DNA from: Neonectria sp. B-13
Lineage: Eukaryota; Ascomycota; Sordariomycetes; Hypocreales; Nectriaceae
Direction of reading: 5' to 3'
Length of the DNA: 64,000 bases
NCBI GenBank assembly: GCA_002682825.1
Contig: NOKP01000011.1
Location: forward strand, 420-64,419
Part shown: positions 1 to 14,370 of the stretch, in pieces
Layout: every line of letters begins with the position of its first letter
Numbering within the stretch: the stretch's first letter is position 1
Notes under the pieces: model-generated
Told to the model about the DNA's origin: nothing
Database searches by the model: none
The model's input: the letters and a program-made list of their open reading frames with translations, nothing else
Translations under genes and position numbers: made by a program

Positions 1-2604
<2,604 letters not shown>

Positions 2605-5600
2605 ATGGCGGACCTTTTTGTTTCCACCGCCGCTCGCTCACCACTCTCCGAGGCGTCGAATCGAATCAACTCGGCCTATCCTCCACAGGATAGTCACCGA
2701 TCCAAGTCACGATACGACCAGCCTCTTGCTTCGAACGCCCTCGATTCTCCTCGTCCGCACCATGGACGCTCCAGCGGTCCCTCTAGCAGTCGCGTTTCAG
2801 CGTCCATCACTCAGCCAGCGTCCCCCAAACCCCAGGCGGTAACCGAGTTGAAACCACCTCAAGAGGTCGAGGATTCCAAACGCCTTTCCCAGGCATCTCA
2901 CGACTCATCCACCAGTAGTCGAAGCAAAAAGAACTACAAAACCCACATTGGGCCCTGGCAGCTGGGCAAGACACTGGGCAAAGGGTCTTCGGCCCGAGTC
3001 CGCCTCTGTCGTCACAACTTGACGAATCAGCTCGCGGCTGTCAAGATTGTCAACAGACGGATGGCCTATTTGGTGCATGATAGTAGCCTGGCCGCTCTCA
3101 CCAAGTGGGACAACAGTCTCCCTGATCAAACCGGGGAGATGAGGGTTCCCATGGCCATTGAGCGTGAAGTAGCCATCCTCAAGCTAATCGAGCACCCAAA
3201 CATCATGAAACTCTACGATATCTGGGAGAATCGCTCCGAGGTGTAGGTTTTCACCCGCAAATCCTAGCTTAATTCGTCGCTGACATTTATCAGGTACCTC
3301 ATCCTAGAGTACATCGACCAGGGCGACTTGTTCACCTTCATCAACATGAGGGGCCGTCTAAGCGAGGAGGTCTCGATCTACTTCTTTCGTCAGATCATCA
3401 GCGCCATCTCCTACTGCCACTCTTTCAACATTTGTCATCGCGACCTCAAGCCCGAGAACATTTTGATCACGGCCGATCTTCAAATCAAGATTGCCGACTT
3501 CGGCATGGCTGCCCTTCATCAGACCGACACGCATCAACTCGCCACTGCTTGTGGAAGCCCTCACTACGCAGCGCCAGAACTCCTCAAGAACAGACAGTAC
3601 CGTGGTGACAAAGCAGACATCTGGAGCTTGGGCGTCATTCTTTTCGCTATGCTGTCTGCTACTCTACCATTCGACGACCCCGACCTACGTGTCATGATGT
3701 CGAGAACGAAGAGGGGACAATATCAGATGCCAGATTTCCTAAGCCCTGAAGCCGAAGATCTCATTCGGCGCATGTTGCAGGTCAATCCTGATCGTCGTAT
3801 TACGCTCAAAGATATTTGGAAGCACCCCTTGGTTCAGAAGTATGCGTATCTCGATAATCTTGGCGATACCAATGGTCAGCCCCCAGACACACGCAAGGGA
3901 TTTCAATACGCTCCTGTGCCACCACAAGACGTCGACCCCCAACTACTAAGACAACTTCGTTCTATGTGGCACATGTTTAGTGAGAGTGACCTCAAACTCA
4001 AACTGACATGCGATCAGTAAGTTATTACGAATCCTACGCATTTCATTATCTAACATTCGCAGGGCCAATGACCAGAAAGCCTTCTACTGGTTGCTGTTCA
4101 ACTACCGCGAGAAGCAACTGGAAGACTTCAAGCCTGAATTGGCTCACTCCATGAGTGACTACCATCACTTGAAGCCTAGTGCATGGAAGAAGCGAACCCG
4201 CGAATTTTCCCAACCCCGTCTCAACGGTCACGGTCGTTCCATATCACGGTTCACTGTCATCTCCAACGCTGCCGAGACCGATCTGGGAGTCAACTATCCT
4301 CTGTCAGGTGGAGACGGCCAACCCCAAGTCGGGGATCCCCAGAGGAGTTATACTAGAAGCAGTGTCCATCGCCACCATCAGACAGCAAGTGCCTCGTACA
4401 CGGGGCAGGCCTCGCGAAGTCGCAATGGATCAGGTGCTCGTCGTGGACGAATGTCCGCCGCCCGAACTTCAACTACGGGGCGACTTCAGTCATCCAGAGG
4501 ATCCGCCTCTTCCGTTCACAGCAACCGACTACCAACTCCGCACTCCCGAAGCTTGCGACACAAGCGAGGAGTCGACTTTTCAAATATTCGAAAGCGATCC
4601 AGTTCCTTCAGTCGAGTCCGCAGTGGCCCTGTGCCATCATACGTGACTGAACAAGGATCTACCTACCGAGTAGAGATGGATCGTTCTCCAACCCCCGACG
4701 TACCCAGCTTACCGAGTGGTGTTCTTCCCAAGCCAGGACACAACAAGACAGTCCACAGTAATGCCGGGGGCAGCAATCCCGCGCAGGTCGATCCTCTACA
4801 CAGCCATCCAGTCCACAAAAGCCCAGCTTCCGATAAGCCAGTCCACAACAAACTAGCACGCAAACCAGTTCAAGAGCCAGCGGTAGACCCAAGGCATGTT
4901 TCGGAGATGTTTGGAGAAGACCTCCGGCACTTTAGCAGTAACATTGCTAAAGATTGCGATGATGCATTCGGGAGCTCTTTGATTGAGGATGAATCCATTG
5001 CTGGCTCTCTTGCGGAATGTGACAGGAGGCAGCAGGAGACAACGCCATTCTGCTTCACCATTGAAGCAGCTAATAGACCTGCTAACGGTCGAGTTTCTGA
5101 GCACGATACAACTAATCAGAGTTTTAACAGTCGGCCATTGCCTCCCTTGCCTCCACCTGAAGTGGATTATGCTCACTCGTTGGCGCCAACTATTGACTCT
5201 CGTCCGACGTCGCGAGACGATCACATCGGGACCGCGCTTCCAGTTGTTCTCACGAAACATACGGATAGACGTGTCGTCTCAGCCCCGGTCTACACAAGCA
5301 GGCAAAGAAAGCCGGCGGGGCTACCTCCGATCAACGAAACTGGAATGTCCACTGACAAAGCCCGAATCGTGTCAGCACCTCCTCACACTCCCACTAAGAA
5401 GGGATCTGAGAGGGGCACTGGCATAGAATACTTGAGCAGGGTCGAGAACAGCATTCGTGTCGTTGATTCCCCAAGTGGACAGAGCCCAGTCAAGGCTCCA
5501 AAGCCGCTGAATTTGCGAAAGAAGATTGGAGACGACGTGTCGGGGCTTACTCTGCACCCCAACAGCGCGTACAACCCAGGACGTAGGGAAGAGGCAGCAC

Positions 5601-6507
5601 CCACAAACAACAACACCTCCCACGAAATGCAAGGTCCTCCGAAGAAGAAGAAGTCATCGTGGTTCAGGCGATCGTACAAGGGTGAGGCGGAGGCTGTCAA
5701 AGATTCTGCCGATTGGCAAGATTGTAGCTCGATTGCGACGTCGAGCGAGGGGAAGCGCAGCGACTCTGCCTCAACAGGGGTTGCGGCGAAGAGAAAGACT
5801 TTTAGCTTCCCATTCTGGAAGAGCAACAAGCCCAGAGATTCTGGCCTGTCAATTGGTAGTAAGTTATGTCAGGAACTACCACGTCTAGAGATGCTAACTA
5901 GTGTTGCAGAACCAGGAGATCCCGATAATACGGAGTTGCCATCCTTGGAGCCACAGGCCGTAAGCAAGCATATTAGCCATGGCAAGACAGCGAATACGAA
6001 GCTGAACGAGTCTGGGTCTGGCGGTGTCCGCAACATCGAAGTGAAGCAAAGTTGGCTTGCGCGTCTCTTCAGGGTCAAGCCAGCGACAAGCCACCTGTGC
6101 ATGGCCATCTCGCGGCGCCGGGCGCGTCAGGAGATTGCCATTCTCCTCAGAGAGTGGCGGAAGTATGGCATTCGAGGTATTCAGGTTGACAAGCAACGCA
6201 ACATTGTCTTTGCACGGGTTGCGCCTAATAATTGTGGGTTGTTACGACATGTTTGGACTGGACACGATGGCTAACCAGGAGGACAGATCTTGAGCTCAAA
6301 GAAGTTTCGCTTGCTGCCGAAGTAATGACAGTGATTGAGCACGGTAAGAAACAGCAGCTCAGCATTGTTCGGTTCACGCAGGAGCGAGGCGCGGCCAGTA
6401 GCTTCCATAGAGTGGTGGACACGCTCAAGTTGGTGTTTGAGACGCGTGGCCTTGTGGTGATGGACAGGAACAAGGAGAAGATGATGATGGCGACGCTCAA
6501 TTCGTGA
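2605..6507 (+). CDS. gin4: Gin4/Hsl1-type septin-associated protein kinase (Nim1-related, CAMK family)
   Basis: Exons by splice signals and frame: 2605-3242, 3294-4016, 4063-5858, 5910-6233, 6287-6507, giving 1233 residues. Residues 1-115 are a Ser-rich tail. The kinase domain follows: glycine loop GKGSSA at 125-130, catalytic Lys147 in AVKIV, HRDLKPEN at 261-268, DFG at 281-283, and APE at 306-308. A long disordered basic/Ser-rich middle leads to a C-terminal KA1-type membrane-binding domain, about 1098-1230, which exon 5 completes. N-terminal kinase plus C-terminal KA1 is the Gin4/Hsl1/Kcc4 architecture; these kinases link septin assembly and cell size to mitotic entry through Swe1/Wee1. 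Intron 3 (5859-5909, GTAAGT, GCTAAC, TTGCAG) is 51 nt, in frame and stop-free, so a naive reading frame runs through it. Which of Gin4 or Hsl1 it matches best needs a phylogeny. Confidence 0.92.
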
Positions 6508-8634
6508 GCATGGCAGCTGGTGCACATCTCATTACAGTATCAATCGTTAATGCTGTTTGGATGAGTGGAGAGTTGCTTGTATCGCTTAGATTTTTTCACA
6601 GGGTGTTGGACCGGAGTTGGATGTAAGACAAAGACACGCTGCGCTTGGTTCGACTTGGTATGACTTGGTCTGGTTTGGCTTGGCTTGGCCTGGCTTTGTT
6701 CGGCTCGTTTATTGCTTTTCGAGGATATAGTATATTGATGGATGGGGGGGATAGTGCTTCAAGGGAACTGCATAGGCCATTCAGATGCACTCACTCATTC
6801 TTTTTCTTTTTTAGTCACTGGTCGAGTAGTCCATTCATTAGCTGGCCTATCAGTTATTGATCAAGTCAATATCACACCACGATGGGTTAATACATATGAG
6901 TTGGTTCTTTACTTGATGAATCAGTATCACGAGTCGAATAAGGAGAATGCCTCTGTTTGAGGTAAGAATAGACGTCAGCTGGTTGCCCAAGACGCGTCGG
7001 ATCTACGGGGCGCGAATGAAGTCGATGCGCAGAGGTGAGAAAGCGGACGGGCAGTGGCGAGCCTCGGCTGCTCGGTCGGTAGATCGGATAGGCCCCACGG
7101 AGTACCGAAGGTAGACGGACACCGGCCACGGCCGCGAAAACACTGGGCCGGAGGCTTGTTCTGTAAGCCCTCGGCCGGTCCTCTTTACTTGGTACCCTGT
7201 CTGCCTGTTTGCCTGTCTGTACGCACACATGCACGTCGTTGATCTGACGTCGCCTCGACGGACTGCACGCAGCCAAGTCGAATCCAACCTGCGAGGGAGA
7301 GACGGATGGAATGGAAGGCAATACCAGAGAGGAATCCGACCCACAGCCGACCCCAACTTCAAGCACGGCCAGACCTAGATCTCAGGGCTAGGCCGGCCCA
7401 TGTTCAGTGAGACTTCGTTCGCGCGGAGCCGCAGACTGAGACAGACCAGCCAGCGATTCACGACGAGACGAAGAGCGAAGGCAGAAGAGGGAAGACAGCA
7501 CTGAAATGGACGGCCACGAGATATGCCTGTGACTGGCTGCAATAAAATGTCAGAGCCGAGGCGCGGGAACAGGAAAGAAAGATGGATGAATCTCGGTCTG
7601 TTTCCGAGGGCTGGGTCGCGTCTTCATCGTCTTCGAAACCGCAGCAAGATGGAGAAGGAGAGCCAGATCTAAAAGACCCCGGGTTTTCTACAGCTGGGGG
7701 GGGGGAGGCGACTGCGGCCGGGCATGCGGCGCCCCGGAGAACTGGGGGCATGTACGGAGGTGGGGTGGATGGGGTACAGACTTTACCTCCGAAAAGATAC
7801 CCCTACTTACAGTGCAGTACGGGCGACAATGCGGGTCAATGACCTCGGCTAGGTCAGGTCACTTTCTCCCTGGTTGGAAGTACCGATACCCGGCGGCGGC
7901 CCACGGCAGCTGGCGGCGCAGTGACCACCGATGACGCCCGCCGTCGGCAGCACTCCAGCCAGATGGAAAGCGCACATGCTCGACGCTTCCTGCCTTCAAC
8001 CAGCCAAGGTACCATTTATTCGATGGAGTTAGTTAGGTTTAGTGCCACGGTATCGAAGCAAGCTCCAGACCTGCTCTCCTCAGCCTCTGCCGCTGCCTCT
8101 GTTCTGGTCCCCCTTAGATTCGTTCCATCCACCCGAGCGAGGCCGATGGCTGCCGAACCAGGGCACACGGACGATGGCCGTGGTTTGTGGGGATCTGGGA
8201 CCGCAAGTGCAAGTGGCTTTTCTCTGGATCTGGGATGAACACGGGACATGGGATAACTTATGGAGTATGTACGTAGTAGCTTCCTTTGGCACTCTTTTTT
8301 CTTCCTTTCTTTCTCGGTAAGTGGCCGCTTGTTGAAGCCCAGCCAGAGACGGAAAGCGACAGCGGAAGCATGGGTGACCGTGACCGAGGCTCGTCGGTGC
8401 CCGGGCTGGTTCACCTTGGACCGTTTTGGCCCCTCCATGTATTCGCACCAGCGTCATCATGAGTTCGTCCCCCGCCTCTGATCGATCCCTACCTAGTAGT
8501 AGTTTGTCGTTTGCCGGTGTCTTCGTTTCCGCATGCTGGGGGTTTTTTGGTTCAAGGCAATCATTTACCCATTGGGTTCCTGCAGAATGTACTATCTATG
8601 TAGTCTAGGTATCGCTGGAGTCGCCTCCCCATGC

Positions 8635-8688
8635 GGATGCCGATGTTGGTGTGGATGCCGATGTGGAAGTGGATGCCGATGTGAACCT
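8635..8688. repeat. 18-nt tandem repeat, three copies
   Basis: Three adjacent units of 18 nt (8635-8652, 8653-8670, 8671-8688) share the core GGATGCCGATGT and differ only in their last bases. The repeat sits about 600 bp upstream of the malate synthase start, directly beside the interrupted GTAC palindromes at 8691-8708. Confidence 0.85.
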
Positions 8689-8867
8689 AGGTACGGAAGT
8701 ACTTCGTAGTGGATGTGGCTGTCGGTGATGTTTCCCCAGGCCCGGGCGGCCGTGGTTCGAAACGATGCTCGGTCGTAGTCCGAAGCGCTCTCTGATGCGC
8801 CTCCATTTCACGTAACGGTAGTAGCTCTCCTGTCCTCGGGTCTCCGACTCTTGCCTGTTCTAGCAGA

Positions 8868-8877
8868 TTATATATAA
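8868..8877 (+). promoter_or_regulatory. TATA-like box of malate synthase
   Basis: TTATATATAA lies about 390 bp before the malate synthase ATG in otherwise GC-rich DNA and is followed by a pyrimidine-rich leader. A CCCCAC hexamer at 9181-9186 fits, on the other strand, the loose SYGGRG consensus of the carbon-catabolite repressor CreA. Both are sequence matches only. Confidence 0.45.
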
Positions 8878-9268
8878 CCTTCCTCGGCCTTCTTGTCCAA
8901 CCGTCCAACCTTGATTCCCATCTTCTCTTTCCCCATTTCCACACGTGCAGCTCGAAGCTTGAAGCTTGAAGCTTACCCCGGATTTCCACCTCACCTCACA
9001 CATCAAAATCATACACGAACCATCGCGACCTCAATTATCACGTCTTATACCGGATCTAGTCAGATCACCGACCGAGCATCACAAGAAACCGAGTCTTACG
9101 GTGCCGGACCGCAGCGTCGCATCTCCACCACCGACACGTGAAAGTCTACATATACCCATTCTCCCATAGACTTTCCCTCCCCCCACCTCTTTTGCTCTCT
9201 CTCTCTCTCAATCTCTTCGGCCCAACCTCTCTCCCTCAAACTTCACACCTTCTTCCCAATCAATCACA

Positions 9269-11254
9269 ATGGCTTCCACCGAATCCATCCTCCAAGGCGT
9301 CGCCGTGCTCGGCAAGGTCGACGATGCCCACCGCAAGATCCTCACCCCCGAAGCCCTCGCCTTCCTCGCCCTCCTGCACCGTTCCTTCAACGGCACCCGC
9401 AAGTCCCTCCTCGAGCGCCGCAAGGTCCGCCAGGCCGAGCTCGACCGCGGCGTCCTGCCGGACTTCCTCCCCGAGACCAAGCACATCCGCGACAATGCCA
9501 CCTGGAGGGGCGCGCCGCCGGCGCCCGGCCTGGTCGACCGCCGTGTCGAGATCACTGGCCCCACCGACCGCAAGATGGTTGTCAACGCCCTGAATGCCGA
9601 TGTCTGGACCTACATGGCCGACTTTGAGGGTGAGTTTTTTTCTTTCTGTTTTGCGTCGTCATTTCCTGCTGTGGTTGGCCGCCGGCGCAAGTACACGGGT
9701 ATAACATCGTGGTGGAGTTGGTGATAAGCTATGGATTATCGGGTCCGCCCCGATGCCGCCGGCCTGACGATGCAACACCACTGCAAGATGCAAACTGAAA
9801 TTTATGGATTGACTTATTGCAATGGACATGACTAACATGGGTCCGCCCGCTCTCCAGACTCTAGCGCCCCCACCTGGGACAACATGATCAACGGCCAGGT
9901 CAACCTCTACGATGCCAACCGCCGCCAGGTCGACTTCAAGCAGGGCCCCAAGGAGTACAAGCTGCGCACTGATCGCAAGCTCCCTACTCTCATTGTCCGT
10001 CCTCGTGGCTGGCACCTCGAGGAGAAGCATCTCACCGTCGACGGCGAGCCCATCTCCGGCTCCCTCTTCGACTTTGGTCTCTACTTCTTCCACAATGCCT
10101 TCGAGACCCAACGCCGCGGCCTGGGCCCTTACTTCTACCTCCCCAAGCTGGAGAGCCACCTCGAGGCTCGTCTCTGGAACGACGCCTTCAACCTTGCCCA
10201 GGACTACATTGGCATGCCCCGCGGCACCATTCGAGGCACCGTCCTGATCGAGACCATCCTCGCCGCTTTCGAGATGGACGAGATCATCTACGAGCTCCGC
10301 GACCACAGCTCCGGCCTCAACTGCGGTCGCTGGGACTACATCTTCAGCGTCATCAAGAAGTTCCGCAACAACGCCAACTTTGTCCTTCCCGACCGCTCTG
10401 CCGTCACCATGACGGTGCCCTTCATGGACTCCTACGTCAAGCTGCTCATCCAGACATGCCACAAGCGTGGTGTGCACGCCATGGGCGGCATGGCTGCTCA
10501 GATCCCCATCAAGAACGACGCCGCGGCCAACGACAAGGCCATGGAGGGCGTCCGCGCTGATAAGCTTCGCGAAGTCCGCGCCGGCCACGACGGCACCTGG
10601 GTTGCTCACCCTGCCCTCGCCCACATTGCCACGGAGATTTTCAACAAGAACATGCCCACACCTAACCAGCTGTTTGTGCGAAGAGAGGACGTCAGCATTG
10701 GCCAGAACGACCTGCTCAACATGAACGTGCCCGGCACCATCACTGAGGAGGGCATCAAGAAGAACCTCATCATTGGTCTGGGATACATGGAGGCCTGGGT
10801 CCGAGGTGTCGGCTGTGTCCCCATCAACTTCCTCATGTAAGTCTTCCCTATGTGTACCACGCACTCGCACCCCCAAAGCACACAGTACTAACACCAAGAC
10901 TAGGGAGGATGCCGCTACTGCCGAGGTGTCCCGAAGCCAGCTTTGGCAATGGGTCAAGCACGGCGTCACCACGGCCGAGGGCAAGCGCGTCGACAAGGCC
11001 TACGCACTGAAGCTCCTCAAGGAGGTGACTGAGCAGCTCTCCTCCGGGGCCCCCAAGAGCAACAAGTTCCAGCTGGCTGCCCAGTACTTCTCCACCCAGG
11101 TTACCGGCGAGGATTACGCCGACTTCCTGACCTCGTAAGTCTTGTTTGCCTCATTGAAACCATGACCGAACTTTGTCTTGCTAACATGAACGCCAGTCTT
11201 CTGTACAACGAGATTACCGCCGCTGGTCCCCCCAGCCCTGCTTCCAAGCTATGA
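9269..11254 (+). CDS. acuE: Malate synthase, peroxisomal/glyoxysomal
   Basis: Exons 9269-9629, 9858-10836, 10904-11134 and 11197-11254 encode 542 residues, the normal length for eukaryotic malate synthase. The enzyme condenses glyoxylate with acetyl-CoA to malate in the glyoxylate bypass and is needed for growth on acetate and fatty acids. Residues 268-283 ([16 protein letters not shown]) match the malate synthase signature, and the conserved motif [10 protein letters not shown] follows. The protein ends in SKL, a type 1 peroxisomal targeting signal, encoded in a last exon of only 58 nt. Intron 1 is long (228 nt); intron 2 carries a clear TACTAAC branch site. If intron 3 were retained, a stop (TAA) would come one codon after the exon and the SKL would be lost. 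Strong C/G third-position bias suggests high expression. The symbol follows Aspergillus; yeast homologues are MLS1/DAL7. Confidence 0.97.
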
Positions 11255-12425
11255 AGCGTATGATTTGATAAAAACGGGGCTGAGACGAGGATGAGGATGA
11301 GGACGAGAAAGTAGATGGACATTTCGACGAATGTATGACGGGGGTTGTTTTGACGTTCCACAGCCAGGGTAATGATGACTTTTTGCTATATATCACCATA
11401 GTTGAACTGTGAAAAAAATGGAGTCTTTCTTTTTTCTTTGACTTTTTCTTGACTTTTATCTCGACTTGAATGTTTGCGTGTAATTTGACTAGGGCATATG
11501 ATTTCATTGTACCAGAGTTGGCATTGGAGAAGGGTCAGCGTAGTGGTATAGGGTAAAGTGCTCGGAAAGTGGAGATGCCATTGGGAATACCAAACCAAGT
11601 AGGTGTTCCAGATCTATTAATTCCTGCTTTCCTTAATGTGAAGACTGGACATTGTATGTAGGGACGTTATAAAGAATTACCAGTATGAGAAGCAAACATG
11701 TAGAGCTGATGCTACAAAAAGCTCAACGCAGGCTCGGAATGACGGAGGTGAAGGACTGGATGACACCATCATCGACCCTATCAAGATGGACCCCTGCTCC
11801 CAAAGTCGCGGCCCCGCCCTCACCTTGTCCGTCCATCGCCGATGAGCCGCTGCTTATCAAGATGCGCAGCCGTCACTGCATTCATCATGGACGACAGCCA
11901 TCTGCCAGGTAGCTTCCGAGACCCTGCATGCCGCCAACCAATGGCATATTGTCGCATCCTGAGAGCAAACCTCTGTGTCCATTGAGACGACCCTGTCACT
12001 AATATCTAGGCTTTATTTTCTTCCAAGTGTCCAAGCTCCTCGCTGCCCCTCCCTCTTCCCCTCCTCCTCCGAACCGTGATCCATTCCAAAAAAGAAAAAA
12101 AGAAGACATGTTCCGTCCTCGCCCTTCATTCCTCCCTCCCCCCAAACCGGTTTACAGCCCAATGGCTCGCCGCGCAAGACATGGCCCTCTTCCAGTGACG
12201 CACCCGGCTCGGACCTGGTTCTAGATGAAAACTTACGATTCCAAATCGTCCCGTCTCCACCCGTCCCGCGAAAGCGACTAACGCCCACTTCGGAACTGAG
12301 CCTCTTCTCCCACCTCGTCCTCGTCCTTCTATCCATCGATCTATCCCTCTCATACTCTATTCGAACCTGATAGACATCTACACCTCACTGGTTTCTTCTC
12401 CCCCTCCCCCTCCCCCTCAGCCGCA
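11255..12425. other. Intergenic region between malate synthase and ALO1
   Basis: The left part (to about 11600) is AT-richer and probably holds the malate synthase 3' UTR. No coding region is supported. The last 25 nt before the ALO1 start are a CCCCCT-rich tract ending in CAG at 12418-12420, which could be the acceptor of a leader intron or simply a pyrimidine-rich leader. Confidence 0.45.
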
Positions 12426-13979
12426 ATGGACCCCCTCGTCGCCGCGGAGCTCGCCAGGCTCGACGCCATCGACAACGGCGTGGCCTTCCGCGCCAGACCG
12501 AGCCACGTCCACCACACCTGGGCGCGCACATTCTCGTCGCTGCCGGAGCTCTACATCCAGCCCGAGTCGCTCGCCGAAGTCGAAAAGGCCGTCAACCTCG
12601 CCCGCGCATGCCGCCGCCGCCTCGTCACCGCCGGCTGCGGCCACTCGCCCTCCAACATCACCTGCACCTCCAGCTGGCTCGTCAACCTCGACAACTTCAG
12701 CAAGGTCCTCTCCGTCGACACCGAGTCCGGCGCCGTCGTCATGCAGAGCGGCATCCGGCTGTACGCCCTGTGCGAGGAGATCGAGAGACACGGGCTCGCC
12801 ATGCCGAACCTGGGCAGCATCAACCAGCAGTCCATCGCCGGCGCCATCTCCACCGGCACCCACGGGAGCAGTCTCCGCCACGGGCTCATGTCGGAGGATG
12901 TCCTCGCCCTCAAGGTCACCCTCGCCGACGGCACCACCGTGTCCTGCTCTCCCGAGACGAGGCCGGATCTCTTCCGCGCCGCCCTGCTGTCCCTCGGCGC
13001 CCTCGGCATCGTCACCGAGGTCACTTTCCGCGCCGTACCGGCCTTCACCCTCAAGTGGGAGCAGACCGTCGACACCGACTACAAGATGTTCGAGGCGTGG
13101 CCGTATGAGCTGTGGACACAGAGCGAGTTCGTCCGGGTTTGGTGGTTCCCTTACACGCGCCGCGCCGTCGTCTGGCAGGCAGAGAAGACGTCCGAGCCGG
13201 AGCGCGATCCGCCCGTCAGCTACTACGACGGTGCGCTGGGATACTACGTCTACCACAACCTGCTGTACCTATCGCAATGGGCACCTCGGCTCCTGCCGTG
13301 GATCGAGTGGTTCGTCTTCGGCATGCAGTACGGCTTCCCCGACGGATCCAGCACGAGCGCCATCCAGCAGAGCCGCAAAGCTCTCCTGATGAACTGTCTA
13401 TACTCGCAGTTCGTCAACGAGTGGGCCATCCCCCTCCACAAGGGCCCCGAGGCTCTGCGGCGACTCAGCTCGTGGCTCAACCACCTGACGCCCGAGGACC
13501 CCGACTACGTGCCGCACAACATCCCCTTCTCCGCCGACGGCCTCTACGTCCACGCCCCCGTCGAGGTCCGCATCAGCGACACCACCCTCACCTCCAACGC
13601 GCGACCGTTCCTCGACCCCACCGTCGACGACGGCCCGACGCTGTACCTCAACGCTACTCTCTACCGCCCGTACTGGACCGACCCGCCGTGCCGCGAGCGG
13701 TACTACCGGGGGTTCGAATGGCTCATGAAGGACCTTGGAGGCCGGCCGCACTGGGCCAAGAACTTCGACACGTACCGCCCGGAGATCGAGGCCTTCTACG
13801 GCAAGGATCTGGAGTCGTTCCGAGAGGTTCGAGATAGGGCGGACCCCCAGGGCATGTTCGTTGGGCCGTGGCACCGGGACAGGATAATGGCCGAGGGGCC
13901 TAAGCTGGAGCTGGAAGAGGTAGAGACGTCACGAACGACGAGCCGGAAGAGCGGCGTCACGACGTTTGGGAGAATATGA
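12426..13979 (+). CDS. ALO1: D-arabinono-1,4-lactone oxidase
   Basis: A single exon encodes 517 residues, close to the usual length of fungal ALO. The enzyme catalyses the last step of erythroascorbate synthesis, oxidising D-arabinono-1,4-lactone with O2 to give H2O2, and sits on mitochondrial membranes in yeast. The N-terminal half is a VAO-type FAD domain. AGCGHSPSN at about 69-77 contains His73, equivalent to the covalent FAD attachment His of yeast Alo1. A second FAD-contact motif, GAISTGTHGSS, lies at about 140. The ALO-type C-terminal domain includes the conserved HWAKNF near residue 440. A hydrophobic segment around 280-300 may help membrane attachment. The C-terminal 25 residues are Ser/Thr-rich and not conserved-looking. 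The start was chosen because it is the first ATG and precedes the conserved region at the expected distance. It converges on the tetraspanin gene. Confidence 0.95.
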   Translation: MDPLVAAELARLDAIDNGVAFRARPSHVHHTWARTFSSLPELYIQPESLAEVEKAVNLARACRRRLVTAGCGHSPSNITCTSSWLVNLDNFSKVLSVDTESGAVVMQSGIRLYALCEEIERHGLAMPNLGSINQQSIAGAISTGTHGSSLRHGLMSEDVLALKVTLADGTTVSCSPETRPDLFRAALLSLGALGIVTEVTFRAVPAFTLKWEQTVDTDYKMFEAWPYELWTQSEFVRVWWFPYTRRAVVWQAEKTSEPERDPPVSYYDGALGYYVYHNLLYLSQWAPRLLPWIEWFVFGMQYGFPDGSSTSAIQQSRKALLMNCLYSQFVNEWAIPLHKGPEALRRLSSWLNHLTPEDPDYVPHNIPFSADGLYVHAPVEVRISDTTLTSNARPFLDPTVDDGPTLYLNATLYRPYWTDPPCRERYYRGFEWLMKDLGGRPHWAKNFDTYRPEIEAFYGKDLESFREVRDRADPQGMFVGPWHRDRIMAEGPKLELEEVETSRTTSRKSGVTTFGRI

Positions 13980-14370
13980 CGGGAAGCTGGACGATTTGAA
14001 TGAAATCTCACGAGTAAATCTTTGCCGATCTGGATAGACTGTCATGTCTTAGATTATTATGCGGCAACAACTGGTATATATGAGCTCAACCCAGACCAGC
14101 GGGACCAGGGCATCTAAACGAAAAATCCCGGCTTCAGCTTGTTGTGTTGTACAGGCCGCAGACCCTCACCAGGAAAGCCTCTAAACCAGACCCCCCATGC
14201 AACGGAGATTCCATCTCCAGCAAATAAAAAAGAATAACTACAAAATCGGTGTTGTGAATACAAAAAGTACGGCCAGGAAAGATTGCGGCGCGGTCATACT
14301 ATGAGGAAGCGAATGGAGATGTAACCCCCATGCGTGCCAGACGACTAAGGGAACCGGAGAAGGGGCGTTT
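13980..14370. other. Convergent 3' intergenic region
   Basis: This 391-bp stretch lies between the 3' ends of ALO1 (+) and the tetraspanin gene (-). It is AT-richer than the flanking coding sequence and probably holds both 3' UTRs. Nothing else was recognised. Confidence 0.5.

Larger units (their letters stand above)
6508..9268. other. Intergenic region: kinase 3' end and malate synthase promoter
   Basis: No gene is supported over 2.7 kb; reading frames are short and occur on both strands. It holds a degenerate TTGGCTTGG-like repetition near 6650-6705, an 18-nt tandem repeat at 8635-8688, GTAC-rich palindromic sequence at 8691-8708, a TATA-like sequence at 8868-8877, and a pyrimidine-rich leader at about 9170-9240 just before the malate synthase start. 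Confidence 0.5.

Noticed and set aside
9659..10996. Minus-strand 445-codon open frame opposite malate synthase
   Set aside because: Mirror of a highly biased GC3 coding exon; Val/Gly/Asp-rich composition without any domain, and it spans the introns of the true gene.
12417..13256. Minus-strand 279-codon frame opposite ALO1
   Set aside because: Shadow of a well-identified gene; composition is Gly/Asp/Glu/Ala-rich.
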